64,000 nt of DNA from an uncultured Sulfitobacter sp. (GTDB lineage Bacteria > Pseudomonadota > Alphaproteobacteria > Rhodobacterales > Rhodobacteraceae). Below the pieces are notes generated by a model. The model was not told the origin of the DNA. It worked only from the letters and a program-made list of their open reading frames with translations, and searched no databases. This document shows, in pieces, positions 1 through 10,164 of the stretch (positions are counted from its first letter, which is position 1; the number at the start of each line of letters is the position of its first letter). A program made the position numbers and the translations under genes. The stretch is taken from contig NZ_CANMQD010000001.1 of the NCBI RefSeq assembly GCF_947499945.1, positions 1,488,001-1,552,000 of the forward strand. The letters run 5' to 3'.

Positions 1-226
1 GACCCGACGGATGATTGGGCACATAGCGGTATCCCGTTTTGTCAGAATACCACCCATAGCTCCCTGCCGCCGTCATTCGCACCGACATCGGCTTTCCATA
101 GGGTGTATCAGGTCGGAAAAACGGCGCATCCGCCACAACGCAACGCACAGCCGCCAAAACAGACCGCTGCGCCGCGATATCAAGAAAACCCTTGTGAATA
201 TCAAAGCCCTTAACCGACAATTTCAC
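1..226 (-). CDS. alkB: AlkB-like alkylated-DNA repair dioxygenase, 5' part only
   Basis: The leftward reading frame starts at a GTG and runs off the left edge of the window after 75 codons. Its residues contain the AlkB-type stretch PYGKPMSVRMTAAGSYGW followed by YRYVPNHPSG, matching the region of AlkB that holds the conserved 'MSVxMTNxGxxGW' and 'GYxYxPxxP' motifs. AlkB proteins are Fe(II)/2-oxoglutarate dioxygenases that oxidatively remove methyl groups from 1-methyladenine and 3-methylcytosine. The metal ligands lie beyond the edge and cannot be checked. An in-frame TGA just upstream limits the start to this GTG, and GAGGG lies a few bases before it. It is divergent from dnaK. Confidence 0.72.
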   Translation of the reverse strand, partial: MKLSVKGFDIHKGFLDIAAQRSVLAAVRCVVADAPFFRPDTPYGKPMSVRMTAAGSYGWYSDKTGYRYVPNHPSG

Positions 227-297
227 GACACGCCCTCAAATTTGCGATCAATTTTCATGATTTATCCCTAAATCATCACATCTTGGTGTCCGCTATG

Positions 298-326
298 CTT
301 GCAGCACCGCCACCCCCTCACTATAT
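298..326 (+). promoter_or_regulatory. Candidate RpoH (sigma-32) promoter of dnaK
   Basis: A -35 like CTTGCAG (298-304) is followed by a 14-base spacer and a -10 like CACTATAT (319-326). This resembles the alphaproteobacterial heat-shock promoter pattern (CTTG...CYTATNT). It would give a leader of about 110 bases before the dnaK ATG. The same CTTGCAG-N14 arrangement with a run of five C in the spacer occurs ahead of hrcA. Function is inferred. Confidence 0.5.
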
Positions 327-442
327 ACCCACCGAGCCGCTGGAAACGACCTGTTAACAGCGACATTTGGATCGGAGCATTGGTGCCACAACGGGCCACT
401 GTTTCGGGTAATCGCCTTGAGCTTAAATAAGGGATCGAAAAT

Positions 443-2362
443 ATGGCCAAAGTAATTGGTATTGACCTTGGAACAACAAACTCCTGTATCGCCATCATGG
501 ACGGCAGCCAGCCCCGCGTGATTGAAAACGCGGAAGGTGCGCGCACAACGCCCTCCATCGTAGCCTTTACAGATGATGAACGCCTCGTGGGCCAGCCGGC
601 CAAGCGTCAGGCGGTCACAAACCCCGAAAACACTATTTTCGGCGTAAAGCGCCTTATTGGCCGTCGTAATGACGATGCCGATCTTGCCAAAGACAAGAAA
701 AACATCCCCTTCAACGTGATTGATGGCGGAAACGGCGACGCATGGGTCGAAGCCAAGGGTGAGAAATACTCCCCGTCGCAAATCTCCGCGTTTATTCTGG
801 GCAAAATGAAAGAAACCGCTGAGTCCTATCTCGGCGAGGAAGTGACACAGGCGGTTATCACCGTGCCTGCATACTTCAACGACGCCCAGCGTCAGGCCAC
901 AAAAGACGCTGGTAAAATTGCCGGTCTCGAAGTGCTGCGCATCATCAACGAACCAACTGCGGCGGCCCTGGCCTATGGCCTCGACAAAGAAAACACACAA
1001 ACCATCGCGGTCTATGATCTCGGCGGCGGTACATTCGACGTCACCATCCTCGAGATCGACGATGGCCTGTTCGAAGTGAAATCCACCAACGGCGACACAT
1101 TCCTCGGCGGTGAAGACTTTGACATGCGCATCGTCAACTACCTCGCGGATGAGTTCAAAAAAGAGCACTCGGTCGATTTGACAAAAGACAAAATGGCCCT
1201 TCAGCGCCTGAAAGAAGCCGCTGAAAAAGCCAAGATCGAACTGTCTTCTTCCAGCCAGACCGAGATCAACCAGCCGTTTATCTCCATGGGCGCAAACGGC
1301 CAGCCACTTCACATGGTGATGAAACTGACCCGCGCCAAACTGGAAAGCCTCGTTGGCGATCTGATCAAAGCGTCTATGAAACCCTGCGCCGCAGCGCTTA
1401 AAGACGCAGGCCTCAAAGCGTCCGACATCGACGAAGTTGTGCTGGTTGGTGGTATGACCCGCATGCCGCGCGTCATTGAAGAAGTGACCAAATTCTTCGG
1501 TAAAGAACCGCACAAGGGCGTGAACCCTGACGAAGTTGTGGCCCTCGGTGCCGCAATCCAAGCGGGCGTTCTGCAGGGCGACGTAAAAGACGTGGTGCTG
1601 TTGGACGTGACACCTCTCTCCTTGGGTATCGAAACCCTTGGCGGCGTGTTTACTCGTCTGATCGACCGCAACACCACAATCCCAACGAAGAAATCACAAA
1701 TCTTCTCGACTGCGGAAGACAACCAGAACGCCGTGACCATCCGCTGCTTCCAGGGGGAGCGTGAAATGGCCGCCGACAACAAACTGCTCGGCGCGTTCAA
1801 CCTCGAATCTATCCCGCCTGCCCCACGCGGCATGCCCCAGATCGAAGTAACCTTCGACATTGACGCCAACGGTATCGTATCCGTAGGGGCAATGGACAAA
1901 GGCACTGGTAAAGAACAGAAAATCACCATCCAAGCCTCCGGTGGTCTGTCCGATGCCGATATCGAGAAAATGGTAAAAGATGCAGAAGAGAATGCTGATG
2001 CGGATAAAGAACGCCGTGAGCTGATTGAAGCGAAGAACCAAGCCGAGAGCCTGATCCACTCCACCGAGAAATCGATGGAAGAGCATGCCGACAAGGTCGA
2101 TCCGACAACCGTCGAAGCGATTGAGCTGGCTATTGCAGCGCTCAAAGACGAACTGGAAACAGACAGCGCCGATAAGATCAAATCCGGTATCCAGAACGTC
2201 ACAGAGGCCGCGATGAAGCTGGGTGAAGCCATCTACAAAAACGCGCAAGACGCGAACGAAGATGACATGGCAGCAGCCGCTGACGAGGAGCCGAAAGCGG
2301 GCGCAGACGATGACATCGTCGATGCTGATTTCGAAGACCTCGACAACGACAAGCGCTCGTAA
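443..2362 (+). CDS. dnaK: Molecular chaperone DnaK (Hsp70)
   Basis: DnaK is the cytoplasmic Hsp70 that binds exposed hydrophobic segments of client proteins in an ATP-dependent cycle with DnaJ and GrpE. The 639-residue length is typical for the family. The N-terminal nucleotide-binding domain opens with [13 protein letters not shown] (phosphate-1 loop) and has the second phosphate loop [10 protein letters not shown] near residue 195. The substrate-binding domain follows from about residue 390. The tail [18 protein letters not shown] has the usual acidic end, though without a strict EEVD. The ATG is preceded by AAGGGATC as ribosome site. dnaJ follows after 79 bases that hold a strong hairpin, so the two are probably one operon with reduced read-through. 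GrpE lies about 48 kb away in this window. Confidence 0.99.
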   Translation: MAKVIGIDLGTTNSCIAIMDGSQPRVIENAEGARTTPSIVAFTDDERLVGQPAKRQAVTNPENTIFGVKRLIGRRNDDADLAKDKKNIPFNVIDGGNGDAWVEAKGEKYSPSQISAFILGKMKETAESYLGEEVTQAVITVPAYFNDAQRQATKDAGKIAGLEVLRIINEPTAAALAYGLDKENTQTIAVYDLGGGTFDVTILEIDDGLFEVKSTNGDTFLGGEDFDMRIVNYLADEFKKEHSVDLTKDKMALQRLKEAAEKAKIELSSSSQTEINQPFISMGANGQPLHMVMKLTRAKLESLVGDLIKASMKPCAAALKDAGLKASDIDEVVLVGGMTRMPRVIEEVTKFFGKEPHKGVNPDEVVALGAAIQAGVLQGDVKDVVLLDVTPLSLGIETLGGVFTRLIDRNTTIPTKKSQIFSTAEDNQNAVTIRCFQGEREMAADNKLLGAFNLESIPPAPRGMPQIEVTFDIDANGIVSVGAMDKGTGKEQKITIQASGGLSDADIEKMVKDAEENADADKERRELIEAKNQAESLIHSTEKSMEEHADKVDPTTVEAIELAIAALKDELETDSADKIKSGIQNVTEAAMKLGEAIYKNAQDANEDDMAAAADEEPKAGADDDIVDADFEDLDNDKRS

Positions 2363-2385
2363 ATCCGCCCAGCGGAACCAATGAC

Positions 2386-2415
2386 AGGGCCGGTCCGATA
2401 AGACGGGCCGGCCCT
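2386..2415 (+). terminator. Strong hairpin between dnaK and dnaJ (attenuator-like)
   Basis: A 12-bp GC-rich stem (2386-2397 with 2404-2415, one G-T pair) closes a 6-base ATAAGA loop. No run of T follows (TTCACG), so it is more likely a partial terminator or an mRNA-processing/stability element than a full stop. It would fit higher DnaK than DnaJ output from one transcript. Confidence 0.6.
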
Positions 2416-2441
2416 TCACGTTCCTGTAAAGGATACTATTC

Positions 2442-3605
2442 ATGGCAAAACGTGACTATTACGAGATCCTCGGTGTCGCCAAAGGCGCATCCGCCGACGA
2501 GATCAAAAAAGGCTATCGCGTAAAAGCGAAAGAGCTGCATCCAGACCGCAACGCAGACAAACCTGACGCAGAAGCACAATTCAAAGAAGCCAACGAGGCC
2601 TATGAGGTGCTTAAAAACCCTGACAAGAAAGCTGCCTATGACCGCTACGGTCACGCTGCATTTGAGGGTGGCATGGGCGGCGGTGGCGGACGTCCCGGTG
2701 GCGGCTTTGGCGGCGGCGGACAGGGCGACTTTTCCTCTGCATTTTCTGATGTTTTCGACGACCTGTTCGGTGATTTCATGGGTGGACGCGGCGGCCAACA
2801 GGGCGGCGGCAGACGCGCTGCGCGTGGCTCTGATCTACGCTTCAATCTACGTGTTTCACTTGAGGACGCCTTTGCAGGTCTGCAAAAATCAATCAACGTC
2901 CCCACATCTGTCGCGTGCGATAGTTGTAGTGGTTCTGGAGCCGAAGGCGGCGCAGAACCCACCACTTGCCCTACCTGCTCTGGAATGGGAAAAGTTCGTG
3001 CGCAGCAAGGGTTTTTCACTGTTGAACGCACCTGCCCCACCTGTTCGGGATTGGGTCAAATCATAAAAAATCCATGTAAATCCTGCCGCGGCGCGGGTCG
3101 CGTGGAAAAAGACCGCTCACTCAGCGTCAACATTCCCGCAGGCGTGGAGACTGGCACTCGTATCCGCCTCGCTGGCGAGGGCGAAGCAGGCATGCGCGGC
3201 GGACCCTCGGGCGATCTCTATATCTTTATCGAGGTCCAAGAGCATGAGCTGTTCGAGCGTGATGGTCCAAATCTGTTCTGCAGGGTTCCGGTCACAATGG
3301 GCAGTGCGGCCTTAGGCGGCAGCATCGAAGTACCGACCATCGATGGGGGCCGTGGCCGCGTTCAAGTCCCCGCAGGGAGCCAGTCGGGTCGACAAATGCG
3401 TCTACGGGGCAAAGGCATGCCACACCTACGCGGCGGAGCAACAGGTGACATGATTATCGAACTGGCAGTCGAGACGCCTGTAAACCTCACCTCCCGCCAA
3501 AAAGAAATTCTGCGCGAATTCGAGGAACTTTCAGAAGAGAACAACCCTGAAGGCAGCAGCTTTTTCTCCTCCGTCAAATCCTTCTGGGAATCGATGAAAG
3601 GCTAA
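2442..3605 (+). CDS. dnaJ: Co-chaperone DnaJ (Hsp40)
   Basis: DnaJ delivers unfolded clients to DnaK and stimulates its ATPase. All class I DnaJ parts are visible in order: the J domain (residues 1-70) with the HPD tripeptide at 33-35, a Gly/Phe-rich linker (about 75-120), four zinc-binding CxxCxGxG repeats ([32 protein letters not shown]), and the C-terminal substrate-binding region. The length of 387 residues is standard. AAAGGA lies ahead of the ATG. It is downstream of dnaK in the same orientation, after a GC-rich hairpin. Confidence 0.98.
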   Translation: MAKRDYYEILGVAKGASADEIKKGYRVKAKELHPDRNADKPDAEAQFKEANEAYEVLKNPDKKAAYDRYGHAAFEGGMGGGGGRPGGGFGGGGQGDFSSAFSDVFDDLFGDFMGGRGGQQGGGRRAARGSDLRFNLRVSLEDAFAGLQKSINVPTSVACDSCSGSGAEGGAEPTTCPTCSGMGKVRAQQGFFTVERTCPTCSGLGQIIKNPCKSCRGAGRVEKDRSLSVNIPAGVETGTRIRLAGEGEAGMRGGPSGDLYIFIEVQEHELFERDGPNLFCRVPVTMGSAALGGSIEVPTIDGGRGRVQVPAGSQSGRQMRLRGKGMPHLRGGATGDMIIELAVETPVNLTSRQKEILREFEELSEENNPEGSSFFSSVKSFWESMKG

Positions 3606-3769
3606 ACCGATTCCAACGGCGCGTCGCCTCATGCTGGCGCGTCGTAGGGCTTCCTTCATTGGCCAATAAACTCATCCCACCGCTTTCCCCAATAGCATTC
3701 AACGCCGCTCATACGTCAGCTTCGTGTCGACCTCACGGTGTACGGGGGTGTACGCATGGCACCTCTGTT

Positions 3770-3797
3770 TTGACATCAGCGTTAATCAATTTCTAAC
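3770..3797 (+). promoter_or_regulatory. Candidate sigma-70 promoter of radC
   Basis: A perfect -35 hexamer TTGACA (3770-3775) is followed 16 bases later by TCTAAC (3792-3797, four of six matches to TATAAT). It sits 22 bases before the ATG chosen for radC, which argues against the longer upstream start in the same frame. Just upstream are two direct copies of GGTGTACG (3738-3745 and 3748-3755), 10 bases apart. Confidence 0.42.
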
Positions 3798-3819
3798 CAA
3801 GCTGTCGCATGTTCGTCTT

Positions 3820-4569
3820 ATGACCTTATTTGATGAACAACCGCTCCCCTTCCTGATGGATGAAGCCATCACCACGCTTCCAGTGATAGGCAAACAGCCT
3901 TCCTATATCGCGGATCACAGACAACGCCTACGCACGCGCTTCATGGCGGGCGGGGCCACCGCCATGCCCGAATACGAGCTTCTGGAACTGATCCTGTTTC
4001 GCGCCATTCCCCGCCGCGATGTCAAACCGCTTGCCAATGCTCTGATGGCCCAATTTGGTGATTTTAACCGCGTGCTCACCGCACCAGAAGCACGCCTGCG
4101 CGATGTAAAAGGTATTGGTGATACCGTTATTACAGAGCTAAAGATCGTAGAGGCTGCGGCTCATTGCATGGCCCGTTCAAAGGTCATGCACACCTATGTA
4201 TTATCAAGCTGGGATAGCCTGCTTGATTACTGCCATACCGTCATGGCACACCGTGAGACAGAACAGTTTCGCGTGCTCTTTCTTGATCGAAAAAACATGC
4301 TGATCGGGGACGAGGAGCAATCCAAAGGTACCGTTGACCACGTCCCAGTATATCCACGCGAAGTGGCCAAACGCGCGCTCGAACTTAACGCATCTGCGAT
4401 GATCCTAGTGCACAATCATCCCTCTGGTGACCCTACTCCGTCACAAGCCGATATCGACATGACAGCCCAGATAAATGCCGCCTGTGAGGCACTTGGCCTG
4501 ACACTCCATGATCATTTGATTATCGGGAAATCCCAAGAGCTCAGCTTTCGCGCGCAGGGCTATCTTTAG
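3820..4569 (+). CDS. radC: RadC family JAB-domain protein
   Basis: RadC-family proteins carry a helix-hairpin-helix region and a C-terminal JAB/MPN metallopeptidase-like domain. Despite the name, a role in recombinational repair is not established. The JAB metal-binding motif appears as HNHPSGDPTPSQADID near the C-terminus, with the upstream Glu expected in the fold, and an HhH-like segment (LRDVKGIGDTVITELK) lies in the first half. I place the start at the ATG giving 249 residues (MTLFDEQ...), because the frame's earlier start would lie upstream of the candidate promoter and adds 32 residues atypical of the family. The 3' end overlaps the convergent neighbour by four bases. Confidence 0.9.
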   Translation: MTLFDEQPLPFLMDEAITTLPVIGKQPSYIADHRQRLRTRFMAGGATAMPEYELLELILFRAIPRRDVKPLANALMAQFGDFNRVLTAPEARLRDVKGIGDTVITELKIVEAAAHCMARSKVMHTYVLSSWDSLLDYCHTVMAHRETEQFRVLFLDRKNMLIGDEEQSKGTVDHVPVYPREVAKRALELNASAMILVHNHPSGDPTPSQADIDMTAQINAACEALGLTLHDHLIIGKSQELSFRAQGYL

Positions 4570-6134
4570 CGCACCCAGACCTCTACACGGCGGTTCGCAC
4601 GGCGCCCCCACGTGCTGTCATCACAAGCCATCGGCATTGCTTCTCCAAAAGCATCAACCCCCAATTCGACGCGCCCCAGATTAGCCGTGACAGCCGCCTC
4701 ACTTACGGCGCGGCGTACGGCGTCAGCGCGACGCAATGCAATCTCGCGGTTCGCCTCTGCGGCACCGTTTCCGTCACTAAAGCCCACAAACAGCAACCTC
4801 CGTGCATCATATTGACCAACCTCCAGCGCCCGCGCCAACTGCTGCACATTCGATCGGGACTGCGCGTCCAAACGGACCGATCCCGCCTCAAACCGAAACG
4901 ATGTGCTGAGTCGCGCCATAGGAGTCAGCGTTGAGGTCATCCGCTGTAATTCACCAAGTGTAATTTCGACCCCCGCTTGTGTAATCGCGTTGGTAAACCG
5001 GTTTCCTTGCTCCTCCACTGCAATCTCTTCAGGCGTTTGATCGACGAAACCGGAGCGGCGGATCACAATTTGCGCAGCAGGACCCCGCGTGAACGCGAGA
5101 AACTCACGTGCAAGCCGCGGCAACCGTCGTGCAGGAAAATACAGAAACATCGGCGCAGTCAGCGGATAATCCTCAGTCTTGATCGTTCGGCGCGACGCCT
5201 GCATCGAAAATCCACACGCACCCGTGAGCATCAATGCCTGCGTGTTCCCCCGGTCTGCATAGCTGGTCAGTCCAAGGGCAAATGTATCCGCTGCAACAGC
5301 ATCGGAAAGCGAAGTGGGACTTGGATGGCGCGTCGCCTCTTTGGAAAACTCTATAAGGTTTGAGGGACGCAAAAGCTGATCTGCAATCGCCTGCCCCAAA
5401 CCCGAAGCAGAATCTGGCAAATGCAGGTCAATCGGCACATCAGGGCCGCCCAAATCTTGCCAATTAGTGATCTTACCTGCCAAAACCAGCGCCAGATCGG
5501 CGGGTGAAATCCCACGCACAGGATTGTTTCCAGACACCACTGGCACGATCGCATCAAGCGCCAACACGCGACTCCGATTTATGCCAGTCATATCCCCCAT
5601 TCCCGCTTCACGGGCACGTCGACGCTCTTCGGGACGAATCTCACGGAGTGACATAACAATATCTGCTTCATCCGCCAGCAGGTCGGCGAAACCCTCATCC
5701 GTATTCGTAACCCGAAAATGAAAACGCGCCGTTAGTTTTCCATCATCGGCGCGGCGGATCAAATAGGTAAAGGTAGTGGGATCTTCGCCCGCCTCACGCT
5801 CAGTTGTGTACCCCTGCTTTTGCGCGAATGTTTCGATCAACGCAGGCATAACAACAGCCCCTAAAGTGGGTGCCCCCGAAATAGAAAGCTCGGCCACAAA
5901 ATCCTGCAAATTGGGACATCCAGGCCCCTCACACAGCACGCCAGACCCGTCGACAGTCAGTTCACCATATTCAGTCTGGAGACGATAAAACTCCCCGTCA
6001 AAGCCAAGCAACGTCCCACTCAGCGCCACCTTGCTGTCGCGCGAGGTGAGCGTAATGTCCTGTGCAATAACTGACAGGGTTGTTCCAAACAAGAATAGTG
6101 CGGCGAAAACCGCCGCACCTATCACTCTGATCAT
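4566..6134 (-). CDS. Secreted PstS-like solute-binding / OmpA C-terminal fusion protein
   Basis: The 522-residue product has a Sec signal peptide (residues 1-24, ending VIAQD), a phosphate-binding-protein-like (PBP type II) region in the middle (SGAPTLGAVVMPALIETFA, then SGNNPVRGISPADLALVLAGKITNW, typical of PstS-type proteins), and a C-terminal OmpA/MotB domain. The OmpA part shows FVGFSDGNGAAEANREIALR and ends NRRVEVWVR, as peptidoglycan-binding domains do. The protein should therefore sit in the periplasm, able to bind a small ligand and to hold the cell wall. The ligand is unknown; phosphate is only a family-based guess. It starts 17 bases after the end of the upstream secreted protein gene, so the two are probably co-transcribed. 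Confidence 0.85.
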   Translation of the reverse strand: MIRVIGAAVFAALFLFGTTLSVIAQDITLTSRDSKVALSGTLLGFDGEFYRLQTEYGELTVDGSGVLCEGPGCPNLQDFVAELSISGAPTLGAVVMPALIETFAQKQGYTTEREAGEDPTTFTYLIRRADDGKLTARFHFRVTNTDEGFADLLADEADIVMSLREIRPEERRRAREAGMGDMTGINRSRVLALDAIVPVVSGNNPVRGISPADLALVLAGKITNWQDLGGPDVPIDLHLPDSASGLGQAIADQLLRPSNLIEFSKEATRHPSPTSLSDAVAADTFALGLTSYADRGNTQALMLTGACGFSMQASRRTIKTEDYPLTAPMFLYFPARRLPRLAREFLAFTRGPAAQIVIRRSGFVDQTPEEIAVEEQGNRFTNAITQAGVEITLGELQRMTSTLTPMARLSTSFRFEAGSVRLDAQSRSNVQQLARALEVGQYDARRLLFVGFSDGNGAAEANREIALRRADAVRRAVSEAAVTANLGRVELGVDAFGEAMPMACDDSTWGRRANRRVEVWVR

Positions 6135-6151
6135 GGGACCTCGGCGTTGCG

Positions 6152-7180
6152 TTAGTTAATTGTAGCAACTTTCAGGTCTTCGAAGAGATTATTCAACACT
6201 AGAAAGTTCCCTGTAGCGTCGCAGTCCGGAACTGACAGCGTCAAATCTCGGGATGTGATATCTTTGCCGCTAAACGTCTGTAGCGTTTTCGCCTCAATCT
6301 CCAAACCGCAGTTGTTGCTACCCACTTCGGTTTCAACACTCAGGGCAACATCGCCTGAACTCTGCGCGGCACTTGCAGGGAAGGTATAGACCTCAGCCAG
6401 CAGACCATCAGGAATTTCGGGATCACCCAAACGTTGAATATACCCACCCTGACCTGTAACGGCATATGTCATGTCTCGCATTGCACCAGCCCAAACATGG
6501 CCCTCACCGCCGTAGTCAGCGCCAAATTCACGAGCATGAAGCTCAAATCCGGTGTCGCCCTTCCACTGGAGTGCTACGCGGTCAAAATCAGATATTTCTT
6601 CAACCGTTGTTTGCGCAACGGCACCTTCACCATTTGTAAACGCGATCACAAATGTAGCGTCCTTCGCCATCGCTGGAATGGTGAGGCCAAATGCACCAGT
6701 ATCATCGGTTACTTGATTGAACAGCAGACCCGAGTGATGGACAGTTACTCGCTCGTTTGGCAGGCAGGATGCGGCCAAAGTCAGGTTTACCATCGCAGCC
6801 GCCACTGGGCGGGCATTGGCCGTTATCTCACAAGGTACTTCTGGCTGGGCCTGAGGTGTATCCATTGCAAGCTGATCAGGCATAACAGTCATAGAGTCTG
6901 CTTGCACCATAGGTAGGTCTGGTTCTGCGGGTGCAGCGATCTCTTGCGCCGCCGCAAGTGTCACAGCTTCCTCAACTTTTGGCGCTGTTATACTTTCAGC
7001 AAATTCAGCAGAGGTCAGGATAATTTCTTCGACATCCAACACCGCAGCGTCCGCATTGATCAAAGTAGCACCTTGATATTCAGGATCAGGCACTGACGTG
7101 CCCTGTTGCATGAAGAAGCCGATCCCGACTGCACAGGCCAGCGTTCCAGCAGTTGTGATGATTTCCTTACGGTACTTCAT
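6152..7180 (-). CDS. Secreted or membrane-anchored protein of unknown function
   Basis: I do not recognise a named family. The 342-residue product begins with a short positive N-terminus and a hydrophobic segment (ITTAGTLACAVGIGFFMQ, residues 8-25), which could be a signal peptide or membrane anchor. A Glu/Ala/Pro-rich, low-complexity linker follows (about 45-115). The rest looks like small beta-rich domains with cysteines that could form disulfides in the periplasm (for example NNCGLEI and VPDCDATG). Such proteins are sometimes labelled 'translocase' in related genomes, probably only because secA is next to them; nothing here supports that function. It precedes the PstS-like/OmpA fusion in the same direction with a 17-base gap. 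Confidence 0.75.
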   Translation of the reverse strand: MKYRKEIITTAGTLACAVGIGFFMQQGTSVPDPEYQGATLINADAAVLDVEEIILTSAEFAESITAPKVEEAVTLAAAQEIAAPAEPDLPMVQADSMTVMPDQLAMDTPQAQPEVPCEITANARPVAAAMVNLTLAASCLPNERVTVHHSGLLFNQVTDDTGAFGLTIPAMAKDATFVIAFTNGEGAVAQTTVEEISDFDRVALQWKGDTGFELHAREFGADYGGEGHVWAGAMRDMTYAVTGQGGYIQRLGDPEIPDGLLAEVYTFPASAAQSSGDVALSVETEVGSNNCGLEIEAKTLQTFSGKDITSRDLTLSVPDCDATGNFLVLNNLFEDLKVATIN

Positions 7181-7227
7181 GATCTCGGTCCCTTGCTATG
7201 GAATAGCTCAGGTCCGCTTATCGTAGC

Positions 7228-7255
7228 AAAACGGGGCCGCAATAGGGCAGCCCCG
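7228..7255 (-). terminator. Probable intrinsic terminator downstream of secA
   Basis: CGGGGC (7232-7237) pairs with GCCCCG (7250-7255). Read on the minus strand the hairpin is followed by four T (7231-7228). It lies just after the secA stop and before the next leftward gene. The stem is short, so efficiency is uncertain. Confidence 0.45.
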
Positions 7256-7288
7256 CGCTGTAAATGTGACGTTTTTAAGTTAACTCTC

Positions 7289-9988
7289 TTAGGTCAGGCG
7301 GCCATGACAGTGCTTGAACTTGTCACCTGAACCGCAGGGGCATGGATCGTTTCGGCCAGGATTGCCCCAAGTTTTCGGGTCATCTTCGTTAAAGCCATTG
7401 TCAGGGTTAAAAGATGGCGCCGCACTTGCTAATGCATCATCTGCCTCTGCATCCGCTGCTTCTTGCTGGGCAGCCATCTGTTCCATCATGCGGCGCTGAT
7501 CTTCCTCGCTCGCAGGCTCGATTCGTGACAACCGCTGGGTCACGTCCTGACGCAAGCTATCAAGCATACCTTCGAACAGTTGGAACGATTCGTTCTTGTA
7601 CTCATTAAGCGGATCACGCTGGGCATAGCCACGGAAACCAACAACCGAGCGCAGATGCTCAAGCGTGAGCAGGTGATCACGCCATTTGGCATCAATAGTT
7701 TGAAGCAAGAAATGCTTTTCGATGTTGCGCATGTTCTCGGGGCCAAACTTTTCAGCTTTTTCCGCCATGAGCTTATCAGTCGCTTCAATTAAACGCTCAC
7801 GGATGATTTCGTCGTCAACGCCATCCTCTTCGCACCATGCAATTACCGGAACATCGATGCCCAACTGTTCGATCACCGCGGCATAGAAGCCCTCGGTGTC
7901 CCACTGGTCCGCATATGTTTTAGGAGGCATATATTGATCGATCAGGTCGTCGATCATCTGGTGGCGCATATCCTCGGTAATCTCGTGGAGGTCTTGGCTC
8001 TCCATGATATCGCGGCGCTGGCCAAAGATGACTTTGCGCTGCTCGTTCATTACATCGTCAAACTTCAACAGCTGCTTGCGCATGTCAAAGTTGCGGCCTT
8101 CGACTTTCGCCTGTGCACGCTCCAGCGATTTATTCACCCATGGGTGAATAATCGCTTCGCCTTCTTTCAGGCCCAAGGTGGTCAGGACTTTCTCCAACCG
8201 CTCGGAGCCGAAGATGCGCATGAGATCATCCTCAAGCGACAGGAAAAATGCGGAACGACCCGGATCACCCTGACGACCAGAACGGCCGCGCAACTGGTTA
8301 TCGATACGGCGGCTCTCGTGACGCTCAGATGCCAGAACGTAAAGGCCACCAGCCTCCAGAACCTTCTTCTTCTCGTCTGCCGTCTCCGCCTCGATCCGCG
8401 TGCGCAGTTCAACGGGATCAGCTTCTGGATCGGCAGCCAATGCTTCGAGGACCTTCAACTCGACGTTACCGCCCAGCTGAATGTCGGTGCCACGTCCAGC
8501 CATGTTTGTCGCAATAGTAACGGCGCCAAACTTACCAGCGTCACCAACAATCTGTGCTTCCTGCTCGTGCTGGCGGGCGTTCAGAACATTGTGCGGAATA
8601 TCTTCGGCTTCAAGCATTTTGCTGAGCATCTCGGACTTTTCGATGGACGTTGTCCCGACAAGGCACGGCTGCCCACGACCATGGGCCTCTTTCGTCTTTT
8701 CGATCATCGCCGCATATTTCTCGGCGGCTGTGCGATATACGGCATCATCTTCATCGATACGGGCGATTGGCACGTTGGTCGGCACTTCGACAACGCCAAG
8801 GCCGTAAATCTCCATGAATTCGTCAGCTTCGGTCAGCGCAGTGCCCGTCATGCCCGCCAGCTTGTCATAGAGGCGGAAGTAGTTTTGGAAAGTGACGGAC
8901 GCCAGCGTAATGTTCTCTGGCTTGATCTCGACGCCTTCTTTAGCCTCGATTGCTTGATGCAGGCCATCGCCCAAACGACGGCCAGACATCATGCGGCCTG
9001 TGAATTCGTCGATCAGGACGACTTCACCGTCGCGCACGATATAGTCTTTGTCTTTCTCGAACAGTTTGTGCGCACGCAGGCCTTGATTGACGTGATGCAC
9101 GATTGATGTGCTTTCGGGGTCATAAAGGGTCATGCCCTCTTCGAGCATTTCACGGGCGCGCAACTGCTCTTCGAGGAACTCGATACCTTCATCGGTGAAG
9201 GTCACGTTGCGGGTTTTTTCGTCAAGCTCATAGTGCTCGGGCACCAGCGTCGGGATTACAGTATCAATCGTGAGATACATGTCGGAACGATCGTCGGACG
9301 GGCCGGAAATGATCAGCGGCGTCCGCGCTTCGTCGATGAGAATACTATCGACCTCATCTACGATGGCGAAGTTGTGCTGCTTCTGGAAAATTTCGCTCAG
9401 CTCGGCCTTCATGTTGTCGCGCAGATAGTCAAAGCCAAGTTCATTGTTGGTCGCGTAGGTGATGTCACAATCATAGGCAGCGCGCTTGAGATCATCGGGC
9501 ATATTCGGGATGATATAGCCGGTGGTGAGGCCCAGCGAGGCAAACACTTTGCCCATCCACTCTGCATCACGTTTCACCAGATATTCGTTCACGGTGACGA
9601 TGTGCACGCCCTTGTGCGTCAGCGCGTTGAGATAGGCGGCGAATGTCGCGGTGAGCGTTTTACCTTCACCTGTCTTCTGCTCAGCCACGTTCCCTTGGTG
9701 CAGGAAGATCGCGCCCATCAACTGTGTGTCAAACGCCCGCAGACCCAAGGTGCGGCGCGCACCCTCACGGCAGTTTGCAAATGCCTCGGGCAGCAGATCA
9801 TCAAGGCTCTCACCCTTCAGCGCGCGTGTTGCCAGCTCCTCAGTTTTATCTTTGATCTGCTCATCGCTGAGCTTTTGGAACTCCGCCTCAAGGGCGTTGA
9901 TCTTCTCTACCAATGGGCGGGCGGCCTTGATCTTGCGATCATTTGGCGATCCAAATACCTTTTTGGTGATTTTTCCGAGTCCCAGCAT
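7289..9988 (-). CDS. secA: Preprotein translocase ATPase SecA
   Basis: SecA is the cytoplasmic motor that drives unfolded preproteins through SecYEG using ATP. The 899-residue length is typical of alphaproteobacterial SecA. Visible motifs are Walker [12 protein letters not shown] near residue 105, the DEAD-type box [13 protein letters not shown] near 210, helicase motif [11 protein letters not shown] near 500, and the [11 protein letters not shown] motif near 570. A flexible acidic linker leads to the C-terminal zinc-binding tail with CPCGSG and HCHG, which contacts SecB and lipids. The start ATG fits the family N-terminus [14 protein letters not shown]. It is divergent from a secreted peptidyl-prolyl isomerase. 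Confidence 0.99.
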   Translation of the reverse strand: MLGLGKITKKVFGSPNDRKIKAARPLVEKINALEAEFQKLSDEQIKDKTEELATRALKGESLDDLLPEAFANCREGARRTLGLRAFDTQLMGAIFLHQGNVAEQKTGEGKTLTATFAAYLNALTHKGVHIVTVNEYLVKRDAEWMGKVFASLGLTTGYIIPNMPDDLKRAAYDCDITYATNNELGFDYLRDNMKAELSEIFQKQHNFAIVDEVDSILIDEARTPLIISGPSDDRSDMYLTIDTVIPTLVPEHYELDEKTRNVTFTDEGIEFLEEQLRAREMLEEGMTLYDPESTSIVHHVNQGLRAHKLFEKDKDYIVRDGEVVLIDEFTGRMMSGRRLGDGLHQAIEAKEGVEIKPENITLASVTFQNYFRLYDKLAGMTGTALTEADEFMEIYGLGVVEVPTNVPIARIDEDDAVYRTAAEKYAAMIEKTKEAHGRGQPCLVGTTSIEKSEMLSKMLEAEDIPHNVLNARQHEQEAQIVGDAGKFGAVTIATNMAGRGTDIQLGGNVELKVLEALAADPEADPVELRTRIEAETADEKKKVLEAGGLYVLASERHESRRIDNQLRGRSGRQGDPGRSAFFLSLEDDLMRIFGSERLEKVLTTLGLKEGEAIIHPWVNKSLERAQAKVEGRNFDMRKQLLKFDDVMNEQRKVIFGQRRDIMESQDLHEITEDMRHQMIDDLIDQYMPPKTYADQWDTEGFYAAVIEQLGIDVPVIAWCEEDGVDDEIIRERLIEATDKLMAEKAEKFGPENMRNIEKHFLLQTIDAKWRDHLLTLEHLRSVVGFRGYAQRDPLNEYKNESFQLFEGMLDSLRQDVTQRLSRIEPASEEDQRRMMEQMAAQQEAADAEADDALASAAPSFNPDNGFNEDDPKTWGNPGRNDPCPCGSGDKFKHCHGRLT

Positions 9989-10164
9989 GCGATCTCCAGC
10001 CGAAGTTTAAATTCTATTGCGCGATCTGCTTGCCCCGCAAACACCCAGTCCATAAATAGAAGGGGAGAATGGTGGCATTACGCCGCGCCCAACAGCGATG
10101 TAAGGGCCACCATGTAGCAAGTCAATGTAACCGGACAGATACTGCCGGAATGATAGGACGATCC

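Noticed and set aside
11-271. Rightward 86-codon frame at the left edge
   Set aside because: The opposite strand holds the AlkB-like residues, which explain this stretch better.
293-1561. Long open frame (422 codons) opposite dnaK
   Set aside because: It is antisense to a certain gene, has no family resemblance or ribosome site, and long shadow frames are expected opposite strongly biased codons.
3606-3660. Terminator after dnaJ
   Set aside because: The two GGCGCGTCG copies are direct repeats, not inverted, and no T-run follows.
7934-9106. Long open frame (390 codons) opposite secA
   Set aside because: Same reasoning: antisense to a clear SecA with no recognisable domain.
10030-10056. Sigma-70 promoter in the secA/isomerase spacer (TTGCCC, 17 bases, TAAATA)
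   Set aside because: Only partial matches to both hexamers; not better than chance without mapping data.
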